A DNA stretch of 64,000 nt from FEB-25 sp964385625 (GTDB taxonomy: Bacteria; Chloroflexota; Anaerolineae; Anaerolineales; UBA4823), in NCBI GenBank assembly GCA_964385625.1, contig CAYLPS010000001.1, positions 1 to 64,000 on the forward strand, read 5' to 3'. Shown in pieces: positions 42,953-52,166 of the stretch. The notes below the pieces were generated by a model that was not told where the DNA came from, made no database searches, and was given only the letters and a program-made list of their open reading frames with translations. The first letter of the stretch is position 1. The number at the start of each line of letters is the position of its first letter. Position numbers and translations under genes: made by a program.

Positions 42953-44698
42953 TCACCACCCGCTAGCATTGAAAATTATATCCAGGAAATGCGCTCGTTC
43001 CTCCGGGGTCATTAATCGCGGCTTGGCAAAATCGACAAAGCGGATGGTGATCAGCTCGGTGCTGATATAGCGCCCATCATAAAATACATGCCGGTCGATA
43101 AAAGCGTCGTCGCAGGCATTGTATGCACAATAATGGTACTGGTCGAAGAACAGGTTGCCCAGCCCATAATGGATGAAGGCACCGCCATCGAAGGAAAACC
43201 CATGCGGCTGGTGCGCCTGGCTGCCGCTGACGATGGTGGCGCCTGCTTTTGCTACCAGGCCAAAATCATTCGCCAGGATAGGTTCTGTGGTGTAGGTGTA
43301 GTATTCACGGTGTTGGAAAGTGAAAATAACCGAATATTCCTGGTCACGGAGGGTAGCAATTTCGGCGCTGATGGCATCGAAATCACATTGCGAAGCACCG
43401 GGATGATCATCCGTGGCGATGGCATCGCAAGGGATCGAATTTTTCACTTCACAGCCCACATTGCAGCCCATGAAGGCGATCTTATTGCCGTTATTTTCCA
43501 TTAGAACCGGCTGGCGGGCATCTTCTGCATTGGCTCCACCCCCGTAATAGGGCCACCCAAGGTCTTTATACATCTGCAGTGTAAAGAGAGTGGCCTCTGC
43601 ACCGTAATCCATAAAGTGATCGCCGGTTAGCTCCACCACGTCTGTGCCAACTACTTTGAGCAGTTCGATATAGGCCGGGCTGGAGCAGAACACCAGGTTG
43701 TCCATGGTGGGGGTGGGGTAAGGGCAATCGGGTGAGAACGCAATCTCGTTGCTGATGTGAGTGATGTCTGCCTGGGTTAATAGCGGGCCGATATCCTCGG
43801 CTGGGTAGGTGTAGCCTTTCATCTCCATGCTGAAAGCGGTGGCGCGCACCATGGCCGTCACCCCTGTCATGGCTACTGTGGTGAGATGTGAGGCATCCCG
43901 GTTGCTAACCGGCAAGGTCAAGTCACTGGTGGGGACATTCACGTCCCCAATCAAGGCGAAATGAATGTTCAATGCGTATTGAGCTGGCTCAAAATCCTTG
44001 TGAATGGGCGATTGCCCATCGACAGCCAGCACTTTCCAGCGCGGTGTCAGGCTTTCGAAGGGTACGATTGCCCAGCTGGGTTGGTCAGACCAGGCAGTTT
44101 CCAACAGCTGATCGCCCGGTAAGACCCGTATGGCAAGATCTGCCGGGGCACCCCAAGCCGCGGAAAGGACACCCAAGGTGCTGCCATCCATCAAGAGCGG
44201 GCTGCCTGCGAACGGCCCACTGGCGCCGCCAGACCAGGCTGCTTTGATATCATCGGAGCTTACCCCATCGGTGATGGTGGGAAAGGGTGCCACCAGCGCG
44301 TAGATCCATTGGATTCTGGGCGGCAGGTTTTGATTATCCGCCTCGAGTTTAAGGTTTGCATCCTGAGAGTTATTCGTTAATATGTATCCCTGGGGAAGGT
44401 TAATTTCCGAGCGCATATCTTCCGGCAGGTAGGGTGCCAGCCAAACCAGGTAGGGTGTCTGGGTGGATGTGGCAGGTGGCTGTGTTAAAGTTGGTTGTAC
44501 GGCTGTTGCCCGGGCAGTAGCCGTGGTGTTTGCCGGTTGGGTGCTGTTTGCGGTTGGAGAAATTAAAGCTGAGGGTTGTAGCCCGGTAGAACATCCAGCT
44601 AATAACAAGCACGCAATGAGGAGTGCAATGATGTGCTGGCGCATTTCATCCAGCAGGCGGATGAGGCGCAGGAATTTCTCATGAAGCTGTTGCATCAT
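42953..44698 (-). CDS. CapA-family (PGA_cap) metallophosphatase-like lipoprotein
   Basis: 581 aa. A lipoprotein signal (IALLIACLLLAGC) is followed by a Thr-rich stretch and a periplasmic domain. The CapA/PgsA-like fold fills the second half: IGDVNVP, ISNEIAF, LTGDHFMDYG, FQHREYY and SGSQAHQPHGF followed by HYGLGNLFFD. CapA proteins take part in poly-gamma-glutamate capsule formation, but many family members have other, unknown roles. A start at the ATG 44644 would give a more normal signal peptide. It lies 3 nt after the FTCD gene in the same direction. Confidence 0.85.
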   Translation of the reverse strand: MMQQLHEKFLRLIRLLDEMRQHIIALLIACLLLAGCSTGLQPSALISPTANSTQPANTTATARATAVQPTLTQPPATSTQTPYLVWLAPYLPEDMRSEINLPQGYILTNNSQDANLKLEADNQNLPPRIQWIYALVAPFPTITDGVSSDDIKAAWSGGASGPFAGSPLLMDGSTLGVLSAAWGAPADLAIRVLPGDQLLETAWSDQPSWAIVPFESLTPRWKVLAVDGQSPIHKDFEPAQYALNIHFALIGDVNVPTSDLTLPVSNRDASHLTTVAMTGVTAMVRATAFSMEMKGYTYPAEDIGPLLTQADITHISNEIAFSPDCPYPTPTMDNLVFCSSPAYIELLKVVGTDVVELTGDHFMDYGAEATLFTLQMYKDLGWPYYGGGANAEDARQPVLMENNGNKIAFMGCNVGCEVKNSIPCDAIATDDHPGASQCDFDAISAEIATLRDQEYSVIFTFQHREYYTYTTEPILANDFGLVAKAGATIVSGSQAHQPHGFSFDGGAFIHYGLGNLFFDQYHYCAYNACDDAFIDRHVFYDGRYISTELITIRFVDFAKPRLMTPEERAHFLDIIFNASGW

Positions 44699-44701
44699 GG
44701 G

Positions 44702-46243
44702 TTATAGGCTACGTTCATGCAGGGCAGTATGGATGCGGGCTTCGATCTCGGCCACATGCTGCTTAATGTCACTCAATTCGGCTAAAATCGGGTCAGCCAG
44801 GTTGGCCGGCAGCTGCTTGCAATTGATCCGAATATTAAATTCAGCAGCCTGGATGGCTGCAGTAGCCAGGGCTGCGCCACTGGCGCCATCACTCAAGGCT
44901 GATGTGTTGCCGTAACGGATGACCTGCTCGGCCAGCTCGAGCACTCGGGCTGATTTTTTTAATACGGCCATGGGAGACTGAGTTGCCAGCAATGTAGCCT
45001 GCTCAATGGCTTTACTGCGCACATCTTGTTGAGCTGACGTATCTTTGGGTAGCCGGTAAGCCTTCATCACGCCATCAAAGGCTGAGGCATCCAGCTGTAT
45101 TAGGTTGGTGAGGTCATTCCGCAGGCTTTCTGCCTGGGTAAGGATCGCCTGCATCTGCGCTTCAACTTCGGCATATTTTTTCTTCCCCATGGTCAAGCGT
45201 GCCACCATGCAAACCAGGCTGGCTGCCGCTGCGCCAGCATACGCCCCGGCTGAGCCACCGCCAGGGGTGGGCTCTCCCGAGGCCAGGGCGTCTAAGAATT
45301 CGGTGTTGAATTCAGGGTGATCGTCGCTCGGTGTTTCTGCCGAATGAAGGGAGCTGATTAACTTCTGCTCGAGGATTTGCTCGGGAGTGAATTGATCCAG
45401 CTGTAAATACCAGGCAGCAGCGTCAGCCAGCGCCTGCTCGGGGATTAACCCCACTAGTTCGGCATGGTGGATCATCACACCATAGCGGGCCGCTTCTCGC
45501 CGGATGGTTTCCACTACCAGCGGTATCGAGGTCTTGTGAAAATTGGTCAAGTTCATCGAGATCTGCGCCAGACCTTCCACCAACATGCCCAGTGCTTTCA
45601 CATATCGCAACCCTCCAGACGAGAAACGGATAGTTTTGGCGATTTTCTCGGCAGTGGCCAGATCATCGGTGGTCAGGTAAACATTATAGGCAATTAAAGG
45701 CTGGCGGGCGCCGATTACCGTGGCACCTGCTGGACCCACATGCTTGGGTCCATAATCGGGGTCGCGCTCGGGGTTTACTCCCATTTCTTTTTTTAAAGCC
45801 TCGTATTGCCCGCGGCGTATATTTTCGAGATTTGCCCGCTCAGGACGGGTCGCAGCTTCTTCGTAAAGGTATACGGGTATCTTCAGCTCCCTGCCAACCC
45901 GTTCCCCCAGGTGGCGTGCAATCTGGACACAATCTTGCATCGTCAGGCCTGATATGGGTACGAACGGCACCACATCGGTTGCACCAATGCGCGGATGCTC
46001 GCCCGTGTGCTTATCGAGGTCAATCAGCTCGGCAGCCTTGGCAATCGACCGGAAGGCAGCCTCTTCCACCGCCTTCGGCGACCCAACAAAAGTAATTACT
46101 GTGCGATTATGGTCTAAATCTGAATGGTGGTCCAGCAAAGAGACCCCGGTTATCGAATTGATGCTGCCCATGATCGCCTTAACCACATCCGGGCGTCGGG
46201 CTTCCGAGTAATTCGGGATGCATTCCAATATCGATTGAGCCAT
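44702..46243 (-). CDS. ftcD: glutamate formimidoyltransferase / formimidoyl-THF cyclodeaminase fusion
   Basis: 513 aa. Residues 1 to about 300 are the transferase: ECIPNYSEARRPDVV, LDHHSDLDHNRTVITFVG and HPRIGATDVVPFVPI. Residues about 312-500 are the cyclodeaminase, with ASGEPTPGGGSAGAYAGA and SDGASGAALATAAIQAAE. Together they pass the formimino group of formiminoglutamate (from histidine) to tetrahydrofolate and release ammonia. The same fusion is known from animals and some bacteria. GAGG precedes the ATG, and a TATAAT on the minus strand (46272-46277) may be its -10. No hut gene is in this window. Confidence 0.95.
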   Translation of the reverse strand: MAQSILECIPNYSEARRPDVVKAIMGSINSITGVSLLDHHSDLDHNRTVITFVGSPKAVEEAAFRSIAKAAELIDLDKHTGEHPRIGATDVVPFVPISGLTMQDCVQIARHLGERVGRELKIPVYLYEEAATRPERANLENIRRGQYEALKKEMGVNPERDPDYGPKHVGPAGATVIGARQPLIAYNVYLTTDDLATAEKIAKTIRFSSGGLRYVKALGMLVEGLAQISMNLTNFHKTSIPLVVETIRREAARYGVMIHHAELVGLIPEQALADAAAWYLQLDQFTPEQILEQKLISSLHSAETPSDDHPEFNTEFLDALASGEPTPGGGSAGAYAGAAAASLVCMVARLTMGKKKYAEVEAQMQAILTQAESLRNDLTNLIQLDASAFDGVMKAYRLPKDTSAQQDVRSKAIEQATLLATQSPMAVLKKSARVLELAEQVIRYGNTSALSDGASGAALATAAIQAAEFNIRINCKQLPANLADPILAELSDIKQHVAEIEARIHTALHERSL

Positions 46244-46338
46244 GATTTACCTCGTCAGGTGGAATAACGGTATTATACCCTCGCAACCAATTATGAGTTA
46301 TTTTAGCCCGATGCTGGTTGCTTTGTGCCGATAAGTTG

Positions 46339-46367
46339 TTGACTTGGATTGTCGTTCACGGTAGAAT
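46339..46367 (+). promoter_or_regulatory. promoter of the LysM-M23 gene array
   Basis: TTGACT (46339-46344), 17-bp spacer, TAGAAT (46362-46367). The predicted start near 46374 leaves a leader of only about 10 nt before the ATG at 46384. Confidence 0.65.
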
Positions 46368-46383
46368 GCAAAAGGAAGCTCCC

Positions 46384-47940
46384 ATGCCCCATCACCGGTT
46401 ATTAAAGTTTTCACCCCTGTTATTGGTGCTGTTCATATCACTGTCGTGCAAGCAGCCCGTCCAGCCGCTTACCATCTCCACCACCAGCTACCCCACAGCC
46501 ACCTCAACGGCTACCCCTCAACCAATTTCAAACACAACCCTCACTACTTATTTACCCGTGATCAGAAACCCTGATGACATCACCATCGTCACCCCCACCC
46601 CAGATGCTGCGCGAGATTTACCAGAATTCCGCACAGAAGATGAGCAGTACACGGTTCAGGCAGGAGATTCCCTGGGCAGCATCGCAGCAAGATTTGGGAT
46701 CACGGTCCAGATGATGGTCAATTCGAACGAGATCACCAACCCCGATTTGCTTGAGGTGGGCCAACAGCTGGTTGTTCCAGCCCCAATCCCGGGTGAAGTC
46801 GGCTTTGGATTTAAGATCATCCCCGATTCCGAGCTGGTATATGGCCCTTATGCCCAAGGCTTCGATGTGAAAGGGTTTGTGAGCCTTTTTGACAGTTATC
46901 TGGGAAAGTATAGCGAGGATGTGGAAGGGCAAACTTTCACCGGGCCCGAGATTGTGCAGCTGGTGTCCCAGGATTATTCGGTGAACCCGCGCATCCTGCT
47001 GGCCGTATTGGAATACCAGGGTGGTTGGGTCACTAAGGCAAATCCTGATCAAACAGCCCGAGACTTTCCCTTGGGAAACATGGATAAGTGGCGCAAGGGC
47101 CTATACTTGCAGCTATGCTGGGCAGCTGATAATCTCAACCGGGGATACTACCTTTGGAAGGTGAATGGCACAGGAGGCTGGCTTTTGAGCAATGGCGAGA
47201 TCATCCCCATTGATCCCTCCATCAATGCCGGTACTGCCGCAGTTCAGCAACTATTTTCCCAGCTTTATACCCGCCCGGGATGGGATCGCGCCGTCTCCGA
47301 AATGGGTGTTTTTACTACCTTCAGTAATTTCTTCGGCCATCCCTTCGACTATGATTTCTCTCCATTAATCCCGGCAGACCTTGCACAGCCTGAGATGCAA
47401 TTACCCTTCGAGCCGGGTATCGATTGGGCGTTCACCGGTGGACCCCACGGAGGTTGGGGAGATGGCTCTGCCTGGGCGGCGCTTGATTTCGCTCCTGGGC
47501 GTGAAGGGCTGGGGTGTGTTCAAAGTGATGACTGGGTGGCAGCAGTGGCAGATGGGATGATCATCCGCTCTGACTACGGCAGGGTGGTCCAGGACCTCAA
47601 TGGGGATGGCAATGAAGGCACCGGGTGGACGGTTCTGTACATGCATATCGAGGAGCGCGATAGGGTCGAAGCAGGGACATATCTGAAGGCTGGAGATCGT
47701 ATCGGCCATCCTTCTTGCGTGGGTGGTTACTCTACGGGCACCCACTTTCACCTGGCAAGACGGTATAATGGGGAGTGGATTTCAGCCGACCAACCGCAAA
47801 CCGCACATGGCATCCCATTCAACCTGGAAGGTTGGATTTCGAGTGGTGACGGAATACAATACGACGGGTATCTGACACGTGATGGCGAAACGATCGAAGC
47901 CTGGGAAGGTTTTTTCCCTGCCAACACAATCCACAGGTAA
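46384..47940 (+). CDS. LysM and M23A (LasA/beta-lytic type) endopeptidase lipoprotein, copy 1
   Basis: 518 aa. The signal peptide ends at C22 (LFISLSC, a weak lipobox), followed by a Thr/Pro stalk and one LysM (YTVQAGDSLGSIAARFGIT, about 88-133). A middle domain (about 145-350) contains NPRILLAVLEYQGGW, whose Glu could act like that of a lysozyme fold. The C-terminal M23 domain has GGPH, then 12 residues to Asp in LDFAPG, then LYMH and CVGGYSTGTHFHLARRYNG. This spacing matches the LasA zinc and catalytic sites (H23, D36, H81, H120, H122). A DLNGDGNE loop sits inside it. It should cut peptidoglycan peptides or proteins outside the cell. Confidence 0.88.
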   Translation: MPHHRLLKFSPLLLVLFISLSCKQPVQPLTISTTSYPTATSTATPQPISNTTLTTYLPVIRNPDDITIVTPTPDAARDLPEFRTEDEQYTVQAGDSLGSIAARFGITVQMMVNSNEITNPDLLEVGQQLVVPAPIPGEVGFGFKIIPDSELVYGPYAQGFDVKGFVSLFDSYLGKYSEDVEGQTFTGPEIVQLVSQDYSVNPRILLAVLEYQGGWVTKANPDQTARDFPLGNMDKWRKGLYLQLCWAADNLNRGYYLWKVNGTGGWLLSNGEIIPIDPSINAGTAAVQQLFSQLYTRPGWDRAVSEMGVFTTFSNFFGHPFDYDFSPLIPADLAQPEMQLPFEPGIDWAFTGGPHGGWGDGSAWAALDFAPGREGLGCVQSDDWVAAVADGMIIRSDYGRVVQDLNGDGNEGTGWTVLYMHIEERDRVEAGTYLKAGDRIGHPSCVGGYSTGTHFHLARRYNGEWISADQPQTAHGIPFNLEGWISSGDGIQYDGYLTRDGETIEAWEGFFPANTIHR

Positions 47941-49519
47941 GCATCCCAAGACTTCTCCGTTTTTACGGATTGTGATCTGCATACTGGCCACGGCCTTCGT
48001 GAGCCTGTCTTGTGCCATCTCGGTCTTGGATCAATCAGCCCCCTTGTTTTCAGTGTCCTATAGCTCTGGGTCCAGTTCTCCTTACCCCTCCATCAGCTTC
48101 CCGACCAGCCAGGCCAAGCCGGTGCAGACCGAGGAGCCCTCTCGGGTTGAAGCCCAGGGCAACCTGGTGGAGCTATCCACGCCTGAGCCAGTCTCGATCG
48201 ATACAGCCCCATTGCTTTATTACACCCAGGCCGGTGACACACTCCCGGTGATTGCCACACGATTTGGTGTAGAAACAGGTGATATCAGCTCACCTAATGG
48301 CTCTGTTCTAACAACAGGTTTGTTAACGCCCAATACATTATTGGTGATCCCGCATGTGCTGGTGAATACCACCAGCGCCGTGAAAATCATCCCGGATAGT
48401 GAGCTGGTATATTCCCCCTCGGCAGTGGACTTTGATACAGAAGCTTTTGTTAACCAGGCAGGAGGATACCTGAGCCAGTACCAGGAGTGGTTGGGATCCA
48501 CCGAATGGACTTCCGGAGCAGCGGTCGTCGAGCGCATTGCCACGGAAAATTCGATCAACCCGAGATTGTTGTTAGCCCTGATTGAATATGAGAGTGGCTG
48601 GGTGTATGGCCAGCCATCCAATCCCAAGCAGGAGGATTACCCGCTGGGAAAGGTGGATCTGTCATTGAAAGGGTTATACTCACAGCTCGCCTGGGTGGTA
48701 AACCAGTTATCCATTGGCTATTATGGCTGGCGCGAAGGCTGGGTGACCGAGATTCACTTTTCAGATAATATTTCAGCCAGGTTGGCACCGGATTTAAACA
48801 GCGGTACGGTCGCCTTGCAATATTACCTGGCACAGATTACAGATACACCCGGTTGGTTGGGCGCATTGGATACCAATACCGGCATTCCTGCGCTGTATGA
48901 GCGCATGTTTGGGAGCCCCTGGACCAGGGCGATGGATTATGAACCTCTTTACCCACCGAATTTAAGCCAGCCAGAGCTGATTTTGCCATTTCTCATTGGT
49001 CAGTTATGGAGTTATACCGGTGGGCCACATGGCGCCTGGGAACGCGATGGTGCCCGGGCTGCCATTGATTTTGCCCCTGGCAGCACAGAATCAGGCTGTG
49101 TTGAATCCGAGGCTTGGGTGGTGGCTTCGGCACCCGGACTGATTGTCAGGGAAGGTAATGGTGCCGTAGTCGAAGATCTGGATGGAGACGGCAACGAGCA
49201 AACGGGTTGGAATCTTCTGTATATGCACCTCACCGGCGTGAAGGTCGGTGTGGGTGATTGGGTTGAAACCAGTGATTTATTAGGCCATCCCTCTTGTGAA
49301 GGTGGCATCGCCACCGGCACGCATGTGCATATCGCCCGAAAATACAATGGAGAATGGATTTCTGCGGATGGACCGCTGCCTTTGGTCTTGAGTGGCTGGA
49401 CTGTGCACGCTGGTAACGTGCCGTACGAGGGGACGATGACGAAAGGGGATCAAACCATTAATGCCAGCATATATGGGGCGGGTGAATCACTCATCTGCCG
49501 GAGCACGGAGGATCCCTAA
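47882..49519 (+). CDS. LysM and M23A endopeptidase lipoprotein, copy 2
   Basis: About 545 aa, a paralogue of copy 1 with the same domain order. A signal peptide with SLSC (C44) is preceded by an unusually long basic N-region. LysM-like YTQAGDTLPVIATRFGVE has weaker conservation. The middle domain has NPRLLLALIEYESGW. The M23A domain has GGPH-X12-D, YMHL and CEGGIATGTHVHIARKYNG, with a DLDGDGNE loop. The reading begins 59 nt inside copy 1, with ATG at 47882 and a GTG at 47879, and no ribosome site, so translation is probably coupled. The start remains uncertain. Confidence 0.85.
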   Translation: MAKRSKPGKVFSLPTQSTGKHPKTSPFLRIVICILATAFVSLSCAISVLDQSAPLFSVSYSSGSSSPYPSISFPTSQAKPVQTEEPSRVEAQGNLVELSTPEPVSIDTAPLLYYTQAGDTLPVIATRFGVETGDISSPNGSVLTTGLLTPNTLLVIPHVLVNTTSAVKIIPDSELVYSPSAVDFDTEAFVNQAGGYLSQYQEWLGSTEWTSGAAVVERIATENSINPRLLLALIEYESGWVYGQPSNPKQEDYPLGKVDLSLKGLYSQLAWVVNQLSIGYYGWREGWVTEIHFSDNISARLAPDLNSGTVALQYYLAQITDTPGWLGALDTNTGIPALYERMFGSPWTRAMDYEPLYPPNLSQPELILPFLIGQLWSYTGGPHGAWERDGARAAIDFAPGSTESGCVESEAWVVASAPGLIVREGNGAVVEDLDGDGNEQTGWNLLYMHLTGVKVGVGDWVETSDLLGHPSCEGGIATGTHVHIARKYNGEWISADGPLPLVLSGWTVHAGNVPYEGTMTKGDQTINASIYGAGESLICRSTEDP

Positions 49520-49538
49520 GTTTTAAAGCTAAACCTGA

Positions 49539-51065
49539 ATGCAACATAAGTATATGAGGTATTATTATCGAATGGGTGTAGTGCAAAAAAGCGCCTTACT
49601 GCTGGCGATAGTTTCGCTGTCGCTCGGTGGTTGTAGCGTCACATCAGCACCTGATTCACCTTCTAATTCTTCTCAAATAACTTTTCAATCCGCCACACAG
49701 GCCATCATCAATCAACCCAGCATCACCACCACTCCGCTGCCTGCTCGTCCGGCATACGCACCCGGAGAACTGGTGGATTATACTGCCCAGAGTGGTGACA
49801 CATTGCCCGCTTTAGCAGCCAGGTTTAATACCACAATAGATGAAATATTGGCTGCCAACACTTTTATTCCCCGTGATGCTTCCACCATGCCTCCGGGAAT
49901 GCCGATGAAAATCCCCATCTATTACCAGCCATTTTGGGGCTCCCAATATCAAATCCTGCCAGACAGTCTGTTTGTCACTGGCCCGGCGCAGGTTGGCTTT
50001 GATACCTCTGCATTTGTTTCCCATTACACCGGTTGGCTGAATGGGTATATCGAATATGCTTTCGATGGCAACCGCACGGGAGCACAGATCATTGATTATG
50101 TGGCAATGAACTACAGCGTCAGCCCGAAGCTGCTGCTGGCCTTGCTGGAATACCAGGTCAGCGCCCTTAGCATAGCTTCTCAACCGGAAGAATCACGCCA
50201 ATATCCCCTGGGCTACCATGATTGGCAGCATGAGGGGCTTTATATGCAGCTGGTTTGGGCGGCTAATTTACTGAATAATGCCTACTACAGCTATAAAAAT
50301 GGGGCGCTGGTTGAATTTGACCATTTGGATGGCAGGCAGGAGCGGCCTGATCCCTGGCAAAATGCCGCCTCGGTTGCCATACAATACTACTTTTCCCGCT
50401 TGGTGGATGATGACCAGTATGCAAGGGCCGTGGCGCAGGATGGCTTTGCGCAATCCTACCGCAACCTGTTTGGCGACCCGTGGCAATCACCCGACTCACA
50501 TATCCCGGGCAGCCTCGTTCAACCGGAATTTACGTTGCCATTTCTGCCGGGCTTAACCTGGGCCTATACCGGTGGGCCTCATACGGGTTTTGGGGAGGGT
50601 GAGCCCCTGGCAGCCATCGATTTTGCCCCTGGTTCGATAGCCAGCGGTTGTGTGCCTGCCGATGTCTTTGTCACGGCGGTGGCATCCGGTGTGGTGGCAC
50701 GCTCCGATCTGGCGACAGTGGTGCTTGACCTGGACGGGGACGGTGATGAGCGCACAGGCTGGGTGGTTTTTTATTTTCATATTGCCACACAAGATCGCGC
50801 CCCTGTGGGCAAGGCTCTGAAAGCCGGTGATCCGCTCGGGCACCCTTCCTGTGAGGGTGGCGAAGCTACCGGCACACACGTTCATATTGCGCGCAAGTAT
50901 AATGGGGAGTGGATCCCTGCGGGTGGGATAATCCCATTTACTTTGGATGGTTGGATGGCGCACCAGGGTTCCAAGGCATATGAGGGCACCCTTACTAAAG
51001 GTGGAAGGACAATCATTGCCTGTACTTGTTCGGACGCTGCCAGCCAGATCAATGCCAGTAAGTGA
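49539..51065 (+). CDS. LysM and M23A endopeptidase lipoprotein, copy 3
   Basis: 508 aa. This copy has a textbook lipobox (LSLGGC). One LysM (YTAQSGDTLPALAARFNTT, near 90) and the same middle domain (SPKLLLALLEYQVSA) follow. The M23A domain has GGPH-X12-D, FYFHI and CEGGEATGTHVHIARKYNG, and the DLDGDGDE loop. It lies 19 nt after copy 2. Zinc ligands are complete in all three copies, so none looks dead. The three proteins have clearly diverged from each other, so this is an old duplication, not a recent one. Confidence 0.88.
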   Translation: MQHKYMRYYYRMGVVQKSALLLAIVSLSLGGCSVTSAPDSPSNSSQITFQSATQAIINQPSITTTPLPARPAYAPGELVDYTAQSGDTLPALAARFNTTIDEILAANTFIPRDASTMPPGMPMKIPIYYQPFWGSQYQILPDSLFVTGPAQVGFDTSAFVSHYTGWLNGYIEYAFDGNRTGAQIIDYVAMNYSVSPKLLLALLEYQVSALSIASQPEESRQYPLGYHDWQHEGLYMQLVWAANLLNNAYYSYKNGALVEFDHLDGRQERPDPWQNAASVAIQYYFSRLVDDDQYARAVAQDGFAQSYRNLFGDPWQSPDSHIPGSLVQPEFTLPFLPGLTWAYTGGPHTGFGEGEPLAAIDFAPGSIASGCVPADVFVTAVASGVVARSDLATVVLDLDGDGDERTGWVVFYFHIATQDRAPVGKALKAGDPLGHPSCEGGEATGTHVHIARKYNGEWIPAGGIIPFTLDGWMAHQGSKAYEGTLTKGGRTIIACTCSDAASQINASK

Positions 51066-51130
51066 GTGTTGATGAAGGGCGTGGAAATTACAATTAATAT
51101 CTAGATGTTATACCTGCCTGCAGGAATATC

Positions 51131-52159
51131 ATGGCTAACGAAGCGATTTCCTCATTGAGATATATTATCGCAGGCCAACTGAGGCGTGATTTTGCGCTGC
51201 TCCCCGATGGCAGGGCATTGGTCAATGTCCCAGGCGGCAACCTGGGATATGCCGCTGCCGGCCTGGCCGTCTGGCAGCCCGCCAGTCTGGTTGGGCTTGT
51301 GGCCCGCGTGGGAGAGGACTATCCCCAGGAGTGGCTGGCGGAGTTCCATAAGCGTGGATTCGATATTCAGGGAATTCGCATCTTGCCTGAGGCTATCGAC
51401 CTTCGCTCCTTCTATGCTTATTCCGATCCTTATACCCGTTGGACTGAAGATCCGGCAGCGCATTTCACCCGGTTTAAACAACCTTTTCCCAAGGCCCTGC
51501 TCAACTATTCGCCTGGTAATACAGATTATGACAGTCGCTCACGCCTGACCTCCACCTCACTGCGCCAATCAGATATTCCTGCAGATTATCTGGATGCGAC
51601 GGCTGCCCACCTTTGCCCGATCGATTATCTCTCCCATACCCTGCTGCCCGCGGTGCTTCGCCAGGGAGGTTTTACCACCGTCACGCTTGATCCGGCTGTG
51701 GGGACCATGTCCCCATCATTTTGGGACGATATTCCGGCATTGGTCACCGGGTTGACAGCCTTTATGCCGAATGAAGAAGAGATGCGCACCCTTTTCCATA
51801 GCCGAAGCACCGACCTGTGGCAAATGATGGAGGCCATTGCAAATTACGGTTGCGAGATTGTGGTGGTGAAGCGCGGAGAGCAAGGTCAATGGTTATATGA
51901 TCCTGCAACCCACACCCATTGGGAAATTCCAGCCTACCCATCGCGTGTTATTGACCCAACCGGGGCCGGTGATGCGTATTGCAGCGGTTTTTTGGCGGGC
52001 TATCGCCAGAGTTATGATCCGGTGCAGGCAGCCCTGCATGGCAGTGTATCCGCCTCTCTCACGATAGAAGGGAGTGGCATTTTTTATGCTTTAGATGCCT
52101 TACCCGGGTTGGCACTGGCAAGGTTAAATGCACTCAAAGATGGGGTTCGAAAGGGATGA
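51131..52159 (+). CDS. PfkB-family carbohydrate kinase
   Basis: 342 aa. The N-terminal glycine pair GGNLGYAAAGLAVW and the C-terminal signature DPTGAGDAYCSGFLAGY with the catalytic Asp define the ribokinase/PfkB family. The substrate is a sugar or nucleoside, not determined. AGGAA precedes the ATG. The gene lies 65 nt after the M23 array and just before an M20 peptidase, in the same direction. Confidence 0.88.
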   Translation: MANEAISSLRYIIAGQLRRDFALLPDGRALVNVPGGNLGYAAAGLAVWQPASLVGLVARVGEDYPQEWLAEFHKRGFDIQGIRILPEAIDLRSFYAYSDPYTRWTEDPAAHFTRFKQPFPKALLNYSPGNTDYDSRSRLTSTSLRQSDIPADYLDATAAHLCPIDYLSHTLLPAVLRQGGFTTVTLDPAVGTMSPSFWDDIPALVTGLTAFMPNEEEMRTLFHSRSTDLWQMMEAIANYGCEIVVVKRGEQGQWLYDPATHTHWEIPAYPSRVIDPTGAGDAYCSGFLAGYRQSYDPVQAALHGSVSASLTIEGSGIFYALDALPGLALARLNALKDGVRKG

Positions 52160-52166
52160 GAATCTG

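Noticed and set aside
47879..47940. Copies 1 and 2 of the LysM-M23 array as one gene broken by a frameshift
   Set aside because: Each copy has its own signal peptide, LysM and M23 domain; the overlap is only a start inside the previous gene.
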